Origin: Sweltsa coloradensis
Lineage: Eukaryota > Arthropoda > Insecta > Plecoptera > Chloroperlidae
Assembly: GCA_024449915.1 (NCBI GenBank)
Contig: JAMZAV010000306.1
Span: forward strand, 558,001 to 622,000
Direction of reading: 5' to 3'
DNA: 64,000 nucleotides
Shown here: positions 59,001 to 64,000 of the stretch, piece by piece
Layout: the number at the start of each line of letters is the position of its first letter
Position numbering within the stretch: the stretch's first letter is position 1
The notes under the pieces: model-generated
What the model was told of the DNA's origin: nothing
Seen by the model: the letters and a program-made list of their open reading frames with translations, nothing else
The model's database searches: none
Made by a program: the position numbers and the translations under genes

Positions 59001-59144
59001 GGCGAGGTAGTTCCTCATCACGACGAGGATTGTAGCCAGGATGATCGGGACCAGGAGCTCGACCAGAGTCTGGACCACGTGACGCTTCTGCAGGACCCAG
59101 TTCTTCCAGAGAAGTAGACCGAACTTGGACCAGCCTCGGGCCAT
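31962..59144 (-). CDS. ABCA3: ABCA3-like transporter, gene B (complete, 27 coding exons)
   Basis: Full-length ABCA-type ATP-binding cassette transporter, a membrane pump whose family moves lipids or amphipathic compounds; the substrate cannot be read from sequence. Minus-strand exons join in phase to 5145 nt (1714 residues plus stop), close to the roughly 1700 residues of vertebrate ABCA3. The start MARGWSKF is followed by LLLWKNW, which fits the xLxxKN sorting signal of ABCA proteins. After TM1 comes a large extramembrane loop (about 79-270), then a TM cluster (about 275-505). NBD1: Walker A GHNGAGKT 576-583, signature LSGGM 675-679, Walker B FDEP about 698-701, H-loop His 731. The second membrane half spans about 890-1350. 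NBD2: Walker A GVNGAGKT about 1427-1434, signature YSGGN about 1519, Walker B LDEP about 1542, His 1576. No catalytic residue is missing. Assignment to ABCA3 rather than another ABCA subtype is by motif memory; the family assignment is firm. Confidence 0.95.
33196..33489. mobile_element. 294-bp element with long terminal inverted repeats
   Basis: Arms of about 68 bases: CTAGGAAAACACCAAAGTCG through GAGCGAGTCATGTGTTGAGT at the left, and the complement at the right ending GGCGTTTTCTTAG. The outer bases match the CTAGGAAAACGC end of the Helentron-like family. Inside the last intron of gene B. Confidence 0.75.
34018..34166 (-). repeat. 91-bp duplication of exon B26 end and donor
   Basis: About 58 bases, including the last 30 bases of exon B26, CAG/GTAAGC and the first bases of the intron, occur twice 91 bases apart. 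The downstream donor copy is at about 34044-34039. Using it would add 91 bases and meet a stop soon after the first donor. Confidence 0.9.
34136..34287 (-). CDS. ABCA3: Gene B exon 26 (C-terminal regulatory stretch)
   Basis: Codes [29 protein letters not shown] and [13 protein letters not shown], the usual ABCA end. Acceptor ATCCACAG, donor GTAAGC at 34135-34130. Its 3' end and donor are tandemly duplicated 91 bases downstream. Confidence 0.93.
34843..35504 (+). mobile_element. Helentron/HINE-like element copy 5 (second subtype)
   Basis: TTGGATGAGCGAAGCGAAGA start, the GGTGGGGCTACAACGTTCA core shared with the 8221 copy, a GCGACT..AGCGTT hairpin region and a CCTAG end. The end lies 72 bases from exon B25. 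Confidence 0.7.
35576..35775 (-). CDS. ABCA3: Gene B exon 25 (C-terminal NBD2)
   Basis: Codes [19 protein letters not shown] and [17 protein letters not shown] to LQEFPG. Acceptor TCCCCAG, donor GTAACC at 35575-35570. Confidence 0.94.
36271..36455 (-). CDS. ABCA3: Gene B exon 24 (signature, Walker B, H-loop of NBD2)
   Basis: Codes [18 protein letters not shown] (signature), [17 protein letters not shown] (Walker B) and VIVLTSHS (H-loop). Acceptor GTGTTAG, donor GTAAGT at 36270-36265. Confidence 0.95.
36789..36853. mobile_element. 65-bp perfect hairpin with 8-bp direct repeats
   Basis: Two exactly complementary 29-base arms (36789-36817 and 36825-36853; CACTGCCTCCTAGATG..GTGGCTC) around the loop GAACGAG, flanked by GTATTTAT on both sides. 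Size of flank and CA..TG ends fit a minimal hAT-type insertion, but an inverted-repeat RNA source is also possible. Starts 42 bases past exon B23. Confidence 0.85.
36895..37068 (-). CDS. ABCA3: Gene B exon 23 (Q-loop of NBD2)
   Basis: 58 codons: [20 protein letters not shown] (Q-loop) to [10 protein letters not shown]. Acceptor ATTTCCAG, donor GTGAGT at 36894-36889. A perfect 65-bp hairpin element starts 42 bases downstream. Confidence 0.94.
37579..37865 (-). CDS. ABCA3: Gene B exon 22 (Walker A of NBD2)
   Basis: Begins [18 protein letters not shown], then [19 protein letters not shown] and Walker [21 protein letters not shown]. Acceptor TATCGCAG, donor GTAGGG at 37578-37573. Confidence 0.95.
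38096..38540 (+). mobile_element. CCCTTCAGTCC MITE, copy 1
   Basis: Ends CCCCTTCAGTCC and GGACTGAAGGGG, each next to TAA, suggesting a 3-bp target site. Interior AT-rich with GCAAAAAAGGGTAAAAATGG. Ends about 45 bases from exon B21. Confidence 0.75.
38584..38784 (-). CDS. ABCA3: Gene B exon 21 (last TM helix)
   Basis: Codes [16 protein letters not shown], then a TM helix ([16 protein letters not shown]) and a basic tail RPCRRRGS. Acceptor CCTTGCAG, donor GTGAGT at 38583-38578. Confidence 0.9.
39318..39527 (-). CDS. ABCA3: Gene B exon 20 (second-half TM helix)
   Basis: Codes [29 protein letters not shown] and the Cys-rich end SPCCR. Acceptor ACCTCAG, donor GTAAGT at 39317-39312. SPHYNLA resembles the SP.Y.LG stretch of ABCA proteins. 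Confidence 0.91.
39567..40364. mobile_element. Nested set of inverted-repeat elements
   Basis: Outer ends TTACGCTGGTGTCGCCGCCA and TTGGCGGCGACCCCAGTGTA are inverted repeats. Inside lie a second element bounded by GTTCGTTTCGC and GCGAACGAAC (about 39748-39899; relative at 42943-43086) and a third palindrome GTGACGTCATCGTGAGG / CCTCACGATGACGTCAC (about 39917-40002). In the intron before exon B20. Confidence 0.7.
40791..40947 (-). CDS. ABCA3: Gene B exon 19 (second-half TM helix)
   Basis: Codes [33 protein letters not shown] and [14 protein letters not shown]. Acceptor TCTTCTAG, donor GTATAT at 40790-40785, ending in phase 1. Conserved MPLMYL..SF region of ABCA proteins. Confidence 0.92.
41325..41665. 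repeat. 62-bp intronic tandem repeat with inverted extra copy
   Basis: Three imperfect copies of a unit with TCCAAATAGTCAATACACAG and TTTGCCAAGAGGTA lie at 41325-41475. A reverse-complement piece (TTGGCGAACTGTGTATTGAC) at about 41620-41663 lies 28 bases from the end of exon B18. All are intronic. Confidence 0.8.
41691..41936 (-). CDS. ABCA3: Gene B exon 18 (second-half TM helices)
   Basis: 82 codons with [20 protein letters not shown], hydrophobic helices and [15 protein letters not shown]. Acceptor TTTTGCAG, donor GTAGAC at 41690-41685, phase 0-0. Confidence 0.93.
42541..42720 (-). repeat. 46-bp tandem repeat copying the GC donor of exon B17
   Basis: Four copies (one 45 bp long) of a unit containing CCTTTGCGGACACCAGCAAG then GCAAGTCTTACAATACC. 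The one nearest the exon is the true exon end; the other three lie in the intron. The period is not a multiple of three, so use of a more distal donor would shift frame. Confidence 0.9.
42698..42922 (-). CDS. ABCA3: Gene B exon 17 (second loop; GC donor, duplicated)
   Basis: 75 codons from [16 protein letters not shown] through [16 protein letters not shown] to [13 protein letters not shown]. The donor keeping frame with LTSLIEG in exon 18 is AAG/GCAAGT (42697-42692), the optimal GC-donor consensus. Exon end and donor are tandemly copied downstream. Confidence 0.9.
42943..43086. mobile_element. GTTCGTTCGC MITE
   Basis: GGTTCGTGCGTTCGC to GGTCCGCGAACGAAC, with CCGTTCGTTCGCTTCAGTGT inside. Same family as the inner element at 39748. 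Intronic in gene B. Confidence 0.65.
43717..43863 (-). CDS. ABCA3: Gene B exon 16 (second extramembrane loop)
   Basis: 49 codons beginning [17 protein letters not shown] and ending NFTEYILDE. Acceptor CGTTTAG, donor GTAAGT at 43716-43711. Hydrophilic loop of the second half. Confidence 0.88.
44690..44916 (-). CDS. ABCA3: Gene B exon 15 (start of second membrane half)
   Basis: Codes [18 protein letters not shown] and the first TM of the second half ([13 protein letters not shown]), ending RTITLE. Acceptor TTTCTAG, donor GTAAAA at 44689-44684. Confidence 0.93.
45541..45668 (-). CDS. ABCA3: Gene B exon 14 (inter-half linker)
   Basis: Codes [18 protein letters not shown] to YTASTTS. Acceptor ATTCTTAG, donor GTAGGT at 45540-45535 (phase 1). 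Divergent linker equivalent to A exon 13. Confidence 0.87.
46010..46290 (-). mobile_element. 5S-rRNA-headed SINE, copy 1
   Basis: Minus strand has CACCGAGGTTAAGCAACG (46231-46214) and TTCGGGCGTGGTCAG, matching the internal promoter half of animal 5S rRNA. Then CGGATGGGACGTAAAGCCGT and the tail shared with the tRNA-headed SINE (CTCATCGTCTCG). It abuts the donor of exon B13. Confidence 0.75.
46308..46557 (-). CDS. ABCA3: Gene B exon 13 (C-terminal part of NBD1)
   Basis: Codes [15 protein letters not shown] through [14 protein letters not shown] to [11 protein letters not shown]. Acceptor TCTTCCAG, donor GTGAGT at 46307-46302. A 5S-headed SINE begins about 18 bases into the intron. Confidence 0.94.
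47148..47358 (-). CDS. ABCA3: Gene B exon 12 (Walker B and H-loop of NBD1)
   Basis: Codes [26 protein letters not shown] and [10 protein letters not shown]. Acceptor CCTCCAG, donor GTATGT at 47147-47142. Confidence 0.95.
48384..48842 (+). mobile_element. CCCTTCAGTCC MITE, copy 2
   Basis: CCCTTTCCGGCC and GGCCTGAAAGGG ends. Interior shares CTGCAAAAAAGGCTAAAAAT and TTCCCAAAATTCG with copy 1, same orientation. Ends 24 bases from exon B11. Confidence 0.72.
48866..49021 (-). CDS. ABCA3: Gene B exon 11 (ABC signature of NBD1)
   Basis: Codes [17 protein letters not shown] to CVALCGKSK with [11 protein letters not shown]. Acceptor TCTTTTAG, donor GTAAGC at 48865-48860. A MITE copy ends 24 bases downstream of the exon. 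Confidence 0.94.
49100..49790. repeat. Interspersed repeat with AAAT microsatellite (intron B10-B11)
   Basis: Counterpart of 21165-21720, split by an AAAT run at 49210-49268. The right end, CGACCCGGCACCTCCACC, recurs at 33891. Confidence 0.6.
50331..50530 (-). CDS. ABCA3: Gene B exon 10 (Walker A and Q-loop of NBD1)
   Basis: Codes [17 protein letters not shown] and [13 protein letters not shown] to YFFGK. Acceptor TGTTTAG, donor GTAAAT at 50330-50325. Lysine of Walker A is residue 582. Confidence 0.95.
51080..51650 (-). repeat. Tandem 186-bp copies of exon B9 end, donor and intron
   Basis: Three extra copies of a unit follow exon B9. Each holds about 69 bases of the exon's 3' end ([15 protein letters not shown] to VLLG), the donor (GTGAGT, GTGAGT, then GTGAGA) and about 115 bases of intron. 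Exon-like parts are near 51465-51533, 51279-51347 and 51093-51161. Each copy starts after a purine-rich AACCAAACAAAACAAG, so it has no convincing acceptor of its own. The unit is 62 codons; single stops interrupt an otherwise continuous frame. Confidence 0.92.
51651..51861 (-). CDS. ABCA3: Gene B exon 9 (linker and start of NBD1)
   Basis: Codes [13 protein letters not shown], then [19 protein letters not shown], ending VLLG. Donor GTGAGT at 51650-51645. The 3' part of this exon plus donor and intron is repeated three more times just downstream (see the 186-bp repeat). Confidence 0.94.
52541..52747 (-). CDS. ABCA3: Gene B exon 8 (TM6, EAVFPG motif)
   Basis: 69 codons with [14 protein letters not shown] and [16 protein letters not shown]. 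Acceptor TCTCGCAG, donor GTATAC at 52540-52535, phase 0-0. Confidence 0.94.
53080..53155 (-). mobile_element. tRNA-like SINE head in gene B intron
   Basis: Minus strand GTTAAGCGCGCGACTATG and CCCGGGTTCAAATCCCGTCG, a good T arm with B-box. The D and acceptor arms do not close, so it is not called as a tRNA gene. Confidence 0.5.
53503..53654 (-). CDS. ABCA3: Gene B exon 7 (TM5)
   Basis: Codes [20 protein letters not shown] to [10 protein letters not shown]. Acceptor TCCCCAG, donor GTATAA at 53502-53497. Phases match A exon 6. Confidence 0.92.
54304..54448 (-). CDS. ABCA3: Gene B exon 6 (TM4)
   Basis: Codes [20 protein letters not shown] to SVHFSQ. Acceptor ATTCCTAG, donor GTAAGT at 54303-54298. 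Corresponds to the second part of A exon 5. The intron before it is 158 bp. Confidence 0.91.
54607..54717 (-). CDS. ABCA3: Gene B exon 5 (TM3)
   Basis: 37 codons, [18 protein letters not shown] to LVLLLK. Acceptor GTTTTAG, donor GTAAAT at 54606-54601, phase 0. Corresponds to the first part of A exon 5. Confidence 0.92.
55506..55756 (-). CDS. ABCA3: Gene B exon 4 (TM2 region)
   Basis: Codes [25 protein letters not shown] and a TM helix ending TTEKELQLK. Acceptor TTCTCCAG, donor GTAAAC at 55505-55500. Exactly the length of A exon 4 (251 bp). Confidence 0.93.
55915..56080. repeat. TAC/CTA-rich simple repeat
   Basis: Imperfect trinucleotide run in the intron between exons B3 and B4. Confidence 0.85.
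56204..56533 (-). CDS. ABCA3: Gene B exon 3 (extramembrane loop)
   Basis: Codes [25 protein letters not shown] and WWTQLLFQF. Acceptor CTGCAG, donor GTAATA at 56203-56198. Phases match A exon 3. Confidence 0.92.
56667..57443 (+). mobile_element. Helentron/HINE-like element copy 6
   Basis: TTGGATGAGCGTAGCGAGCG start, T-rich run, two AT-rich core units and a GCGTTTTCCTAG end followed by T. In the intron between exons B2 and B3. Confidence 0.7.
58198..58280 (-). CDS. ABCA3: Gene B exon 2
   Basis: Codes [19 protein letters not shown] and the following residues of the first loop. Acceptor TATTTCAG, donor GTAAGT at 58197-58192. Same size as A exon 2. Confidence 0.91.
58385..58851 (+). mobile_element. 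CCCTTCAGTCC MITE, copy 3
   Basis: CCCTTCAGTCC start and AAAGGGT end. Interior with CTGCAAAAAAGGCTAGAAAT and AATTTAATTCGG, same orientation as copies 1 and 2. Ends about 58 bases from exon B1. Confidence 0.72.
58909..59144 (-). CDS. ABCA3: Gene B exon 1 (start codon, TM1)
   Basis: Codes [20 protein letters not shown] and TM1 ([13 protein letters not shown]), ending EPWPYDR. Donor GTGAGT at 58908-58903, phase 2. The exon opens 13 bases before the ATG at acceptor GTCTACAG/GTCCGACTC (59157), as in gene A. Confidence 0.94.
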
Positions 59145-59184
59145 GGCTGAGTCGGACCTGTAGACAATAGGACTCTGATTGGAT

Positions 59185-59560
59185 ATTGTTTAACGTCTCA
59201 TATTAATGCACTAAGGCTATTCGAGACGATGAGTGGTGATAGATGAGGATAAAGGATGAATAGAAGGGAGGAGGGGAAACCCGGTACCTGCACGTAGCCT
59301 ACTCCTTTCGAAAAGTACCAAGGGGACCAACGGCTTCACGTCCCATCCGAAAAGACGGTGTAACCTTGACAGTCATATAGGTTCCTCCACTAACCCGGAC
59401 TACGGAGCAGACGTCAAAGAGAACGAAACCGTTACACTAGCTCTCGAACCCTCCATCTGCTCTAGACCAGCGGTATACGTGAATTTCAGGGCAGACCGGT
59501 CACCCAATCTACCCCTGACTTCGCCCGAAGGCTGCGGAACTTCGGTGTTCGAGGGGACCA
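59185..59560 (-). mobile_element. 5S-rRNA-headed SINE, copy 2
   Basis: Minus strand CACCGAAGTTCCGCAGCC and GATTGGGTGACCGG, the 5S A- and C-box regions. Then GGATGGGACGTGAAGCCG and the common tail GAGACGTTAAACAAT. Lies 28 bases upstream of the gene B start-codon exon. Confidence 0.72.
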
Positions 59561-60121
59561 TGACTCTGACGAAAACCCAATTGTCATAACATGACCGGAT
59601 GAGCAATGTTTGCTTTAGAACCTACGAGTTTTTATAGAGCAGCACAGTTGGTAAATCTTTATACATTAGAACCTTCCAGCTACCTTGACCTACCTCAGTG
59701 AAGTACAGTCTTTTAGTAGTAGTAGTAGTATTTCTTTTTATTTAGCAAATTGCTATTTTTACAATTCATTTCACAATACATTTCACAATACATTTCAGTT
59801 TCACAATATGGCCTATAAACTATAATATATTCAATTTCATGTATAATGCAATTCCCTATACAATCTTCATAGGCATCTTTATAACTTCACATTACGTCAT
59901 TGTACCTTAATCATAGACATTGTACTATTATCCCGAGTGGGCTCCCATAAAATACATTCATTATAAATTCACATTAGTATAGTATCAGTGTAGGCCAACT
60001 ATATTTTATTCTAGAATGAACTTTTAATTTGTCATGTTAATATTCAATTCGTACCTAGTGCAATAAAATACCCAGGGGTATAAATTTACATTAATACTAT
60101 TGATTTTCATTATTCATTGAA

Positions 60122-63062
60122 TCATTTTATCCCAGAATGAACATTTTTCATGTGACTTAGCCAGAAGTTTACCCATTTTGATTTGTTTATTGCACTTGTT
60201 CTAAATCTTTTAGGATTGTCCTCATCACGTATTTCTATGGGAATTCGGTTAAAAATTTTGAGCCCTCTTACGAATATGGAGTTCTCTTCACTTCTTTTAC
60301 TTACTCTTACAATATTTACATCCATTCCTCTCCTTGTCGGATATGTGTGTATATTTTTAATCTGAGTTAATTTGTCTCCCAGGTATTTTGGCATCACACC
60401 CTTATAAATTTTATGTATGAAAGACAATGTATTCAGGAGGATTCGATCTTTAATTAGCATCCATCCTAGAGCTGAGCACATTTTATTTATGGATGTACTT
60501 CTGTTTACCCCCAATATAGCTCGCATTGCTTTATTTTGTTGTTTTTGCAAAACTGTTATTTCATTTTTTCCTAATAAGAACAGTAGGGAACTACAGTAGT
60601 CTATATGAGGGGCAACAATTGCTTGGTACAACAATATTTTTGCTTTAATAGGTATAAGTCTATGTATTCTTAAAAATAAACCTACTTTTTTGCCATCTTC
60701 TTGATAATATATTGTCCATGCTGTTTGAGGGTTAATTCCTGATCTATTATTATACCAAGATGTTTAATTTCTGTCACTACCTCGATTCTTTTACCTCCAA
60801 TTTTAATATTAATTTGTCCCAAATTCTTTCGTATTTTTGGTGTACATATTACCATAGCCTTAGTTTTGTCAATATTAGGTTTCATTTTGTTAGCGTCTAG
60901 CCAACTTTCTAACGTTTTTAGATCAATTTTAAGCTTATCTAACACTTCCTGTATGTTAACACCTGAAATGATCAATAAGGCATCATCCGCATATAAGTGT
61001 ATTATTACAAATTGTAGGTTATTAGCAATGTCATTTATGTAGATAATAAATAACAATGGACCCAGTTTGGATCCCTGTGGCACCCCAATGTTGTTTTCCC
61101 AAGTATCTGAGTAAAAACCATTGTAATTGACTTTCTGTGTTCGAAAGGTTAGGTATGATTTGATCCATTTTGCAACATTACCTTTGATACCGTACTTTTC
61201 CAATTTTTTTAGTAATATCTACCCGTCAATTGTTTCAAAGGCCTTTTTTAGGTCCAAAAATATAGCGACTGTTACAGAACTCTTCATATTTTCTTTTAGG
61301 TTTTCTAGGACTAGGGTAATTGCTGATTCACAGTTATGATTTTTACGGAAACCTGATTGTTCTTTTATAAAAGTATTATTAGTTTCAAAGAAATTCACCA
61401 ATTGTTCCTTAACAACTGATTCTAATATCTTTTCTACTATATGAAGTGTATTTATTGGTCTAAAATTTTCCCCGTCAATTGCCCTGGGCACCTTTTGCAC
61501 AGGAATTATTGTAGAACTTTTGAGTATATCTGGTATTTCTCCCAGTGTTAGGGATAGATTGATTATATTTGTTAAATATTCATTCAGTACTATATTTGAT
61601 ACCTTCATTACTTTATCATTAATTCCGTCTTCACCTGGGCTAACAGGTTTCAGGGTTTTTATTATTTTTGATACCTCATCCATCGTTACTTGCTCAAATT
61701 CTAATAGTTCATACTTAGAACTGTTTTTTATGATTCTATTATTTGTGTTGTGTGGTATGGACTACTAATTATTGACTTATTTATATTTTGTATACTATTA
61801 ATGAAGTATTCATTAAACTTTCTTGCAACATCTTTCCCACTTGATTTTTTGTTGTCAAAGTAGATTTCATTTGGTACGTTGGTGTGTTTGCCTTTATATA
61901 AGAGTTTGAGTACATCCCATAATTTTTTAGGCTTATTTCTGAATTCTATGATTTTACTAGAGTAATAATCACTTTTCTTTTGTCTTACCATAGATAAAGA
62001 GAGATTTCTCTTTTGGGCATAACTTTCCCATAATTCTTGGTTGGTACTCCTTTTAGCTAATCTAAAGAAATAATTTTTTTCACTAATTACCCTCTTTAGT
62101 TCCCCATCAAACCATTTATTGTTCAGATGGTTATACCTAACTGATAGCTTTTGTGGTTTTATTTCTATATCTATGGTTGTTGATAAATTATTCAAAAGTT
62201 CGTGTAGCATACCATCTAAATCTGTACCATTTGAGTTCATACTCCAATTTTTACTTGCAAGAGTTTCTATGAATTTTAGTTTTTTCTCCCCATCACAGAA
62301 TATTTTGTTATAGTTTCGCAAGCTAATTTGTTTTCTGTTATTCTGTGTTTTGAGGCCTATGTTATGTGCTCTACTATCTAATACACAAATGCCAATCATG
62401 CAGTGGTCCGACAAAGTTTCGTTCAGTATATTAACTTCTACGCAATTACTAAGCTCTGTATATGTTATTACATAATCAATCGTCGTCCTTGTGAAAGAGA
62501 CTTTTTTATCGGTTTTGCTTACTAACTTCGCTAATCTCGTGAACTCTTTGACCATTTGAACTACCCCTAGCCGATCAAACATTAATTGAATCTTTTTTGA
62601 ATAAACAGTTACCTTACTTAAATCAATATTGAAATCACCATTAATAACTAATTTCACAGTTCCTGTTTTCTACTCTTTCTATTTACTCTTCTAGTGCTAT
62701 AATGGTATTTGCCTTACTTCTTTTTGGCGAAGAGTATATAAGGCAATACGTCATACCTGCAAGATATCCACTTGTAATTTTGATTGAGATTTCCCACCAT
62801 TCTTTTTCTATAACTCTAGTTCCTATTATTGAAAATGTTATTTCTTTCTTTATATAGATCAAGACCCCTCCAGTATGTCTATTGTTAGAGTCTACTCTAA
62901 TAGAGTTATACCCATCTACATCTATCTCCCAGTCATCGATATCTTTTATTAAACGAGTTTCTGTGAGTCCAATAATAATTGGTTTTTTACGATCAATTAT
63001 ATCCTCTATAAAGTGTTTTTGGGTAGTAAACTCTGTATGTTAGCATAAATAATATCATTCGT
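60122..63062 (-). pseudogene. LINE ORF2 (endonuclease and reverse transcriptase), broken
   Basis: Endonuclease pieces IIYANIQSLLPKN, IIIGLTETRL, NGDFNID and LSDHCMIGI. RT pieces SGFRKNHNCESA, GVPQGSKLGPLLFIIYIND and YADD (60993-60982). The C-terminal part contains RAILGVNRSTS and IRDEDNPKRF. Lesions: frameshift near 63010, another near 62680, TAG at about 61220 after FETIDG, and a frameshift in an A-run near 60684. Confidence 0.88.
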
Positions 63063-63208
63063 TCTGCTTATTTCTGGTAGGTCTATATTAAAAGGCAATT
63101 TTTGTATAATTGTATTATCATTATTAGGCCTACTGGGACTATTTATGTTTATATGAACATGTTGTGGGTCACTTACAGTAGATAGACCTACCTGTCCACT
63201 TTGCGATT

Positions 63209-63580
63209 TTAGTTTTCCAGTTTATTAACTATCCCAGTGATTATATTATACATGTTGTTATGACCCCTGTGGTTAAAATGTAGACCATCTTTACCCAGGC
63301 TATCTTTCAACAGCCATATGTTTGGGTCTGTATATATACATCCTAGCTCTTTTGTTACCCACTCAATGTCATCATTAATCTCATTTATCTCATTATCATA
63401 AACATCTAACCTGTGCGATATACCATTCATCGCTATATTTGCACCCGGGAATTTACATTTCAGCTCTGATACAAGTTCCCAATTGTCATTAACTGCATTG
63501 CCATTCCTTCTCCACCCTTTTATACTGTTTGTACCCACGTGCACTATTATAATAGGGGGTTGTGTATCACTTTCTATCAC
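63209..63580 (-). pseudogene. LINE ORF1 remnant, SGNH-esterase-like
   Basis: Reads PIIIVHVGTNSIKGW and later KDGLHFNHRGHNNM, the GTN.. block and the DG.HFN..G block of SGNH/GDSL esterases seen in CR1/L2 ORF1 proteins. The GDS catalytic block is missing because the 5' end is lost. About 120 codons; stop near 63209. Confidence 0.75.
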
Positions 63581-63667
63581 CTATCCCGAACATCACTACA
63601 AGAACACAGGCACTGGTGCACACGCGTTTACAAAATATTATATTGGCAATCTGCGTAGGCACAAACT

Positions 63668-63872
63668 ATTAGGGCAAGGTGGTCCGAAGCGTATGGCAAG
63701 GTTCTGTATACTCAATGGTATGGCTCTACCTACGAGGACGTGGGTTCGAATCCCGCATTAGGCATGTTTGTTTTGTAATCGCCCTTCATCGTGATCTATC
63801 ACCACTCACCGTCCCGAATATCCTTAGTGCATTAATAGAGACGTTAAGCAACAAATATCATCATCACCTTCA
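63668..63872 (+). mobile_element. tRNA-headed SINE with ATC tail, second copy
   Basis: B-box GGTTCGAATCC at 63743-63753, body TATCACCACTCACCGTCCCG and AGAGACGTTAAGCAACAAAT, with an ATC run at the end. Same family as the 16285 copy. Confidence 0.75.
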
Positions 63873-64000
63873 ATAGGTCTTCTCAGTAAATAGCCGATAT
63901 TGAAATGGTTAGGAATTGCTTGGATACAAAATAGTTAGTGTTCATTCCAACTTTTGAAGAATTAAATGTAAATTGTGAACCACAAGATCAGCAATGTTCT

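Larger units (their letters stand above)
59714..63585 (-). mobile_element. Decayed CR1/L2-type LINE
   Basis: Minus-strand element: remnant of an ORF1 with esterase-type sequence, then ORF2 with endonuclease and reverse transcriptase, an AT-rich 3' UTR and a TAC/CTA trinucleotide tail (59731-59714). An esterase in ORF1 and a microsatellite tail are typical of the CR1/L2 group. It is 5' truncated and broken by frameshifts and a stop, so it is inactive. Confidence 0.88.

Noticed and set aside
1..64000. CRISPR array, bacterial operon or viral genome
   Set aside because: All coding sequence is spliced and eukaryotic; no regularly spaced direct repeats with unique spacers and no viral genes.

Overview
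The window is animal nuclear DNA: AT-rich, with intron-rich genes and many interspersed repeats. The repeats include a CR1/L2-type LINE, 5S-rRNA- and tRNA-headed SINEs, Helentron/HINE-like elements and hAT-type MITEs. Together these suggest an arthropod, most likely an insect. A hemipteran is my guess, but nothing here proves it.

The coding content is a head-to-tail pair of paralogous full-length ABCA-subfamily transporter genes, both on the minus strand and closest in design to ABCA3. Gene B (59144 to 31962) is complete. Its 27 coding exons join in frame through every splice phase into a 1714-residue protein with two membrane domains and two nucleotide-binding domains (NBD1 in exons B9-B13, NBD2 in B22-B26). 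Gene A (14836 to 246) has the first 14 coding exons (963 codons: first membrane domain, NBD1, start of the second half) and runs off the left edge. Each gene encodes its own two-half ABC pump, so no partner subunit is needed. Each start-codon exon begins at a conserved splice acceptor 13 bases before the ATG, so a noncoding first exon lies further upstream and was not found.

Layout: 1-14849, gene A, with a repeat-filled 5.7-kb intron 4; 14850-31680, intergenic, carrying tRNA-like SINE heads, a GTGA microsatellite, a HINE copy, an hAT MITE with an 8-bp target duplication, a foldback element, and a 1-kb sequence present twice 2.2 kb apart; 31681-59157, gene B; 59160-63870, upstream of gene B, with a 5S-headed SINE, a decayed CR1/L2 LINE with an esterase-type ORF1, and a tRNA-headed SINE.

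The most unusual feature is damage and duplication around 5' splice sites. Gene B carries three independent tandem duplications that each copy an exon end plus its splice donor (186-bp, 46-bp and 91-bp units), one of them copying a GC donor. Gene A has a second GC donor. Many intronic repeats, including three same-orientation copies of one MITE, lie within about 15-75 bases of a donor. I found no operon, CRISPR array or clearly new enzymatic system.
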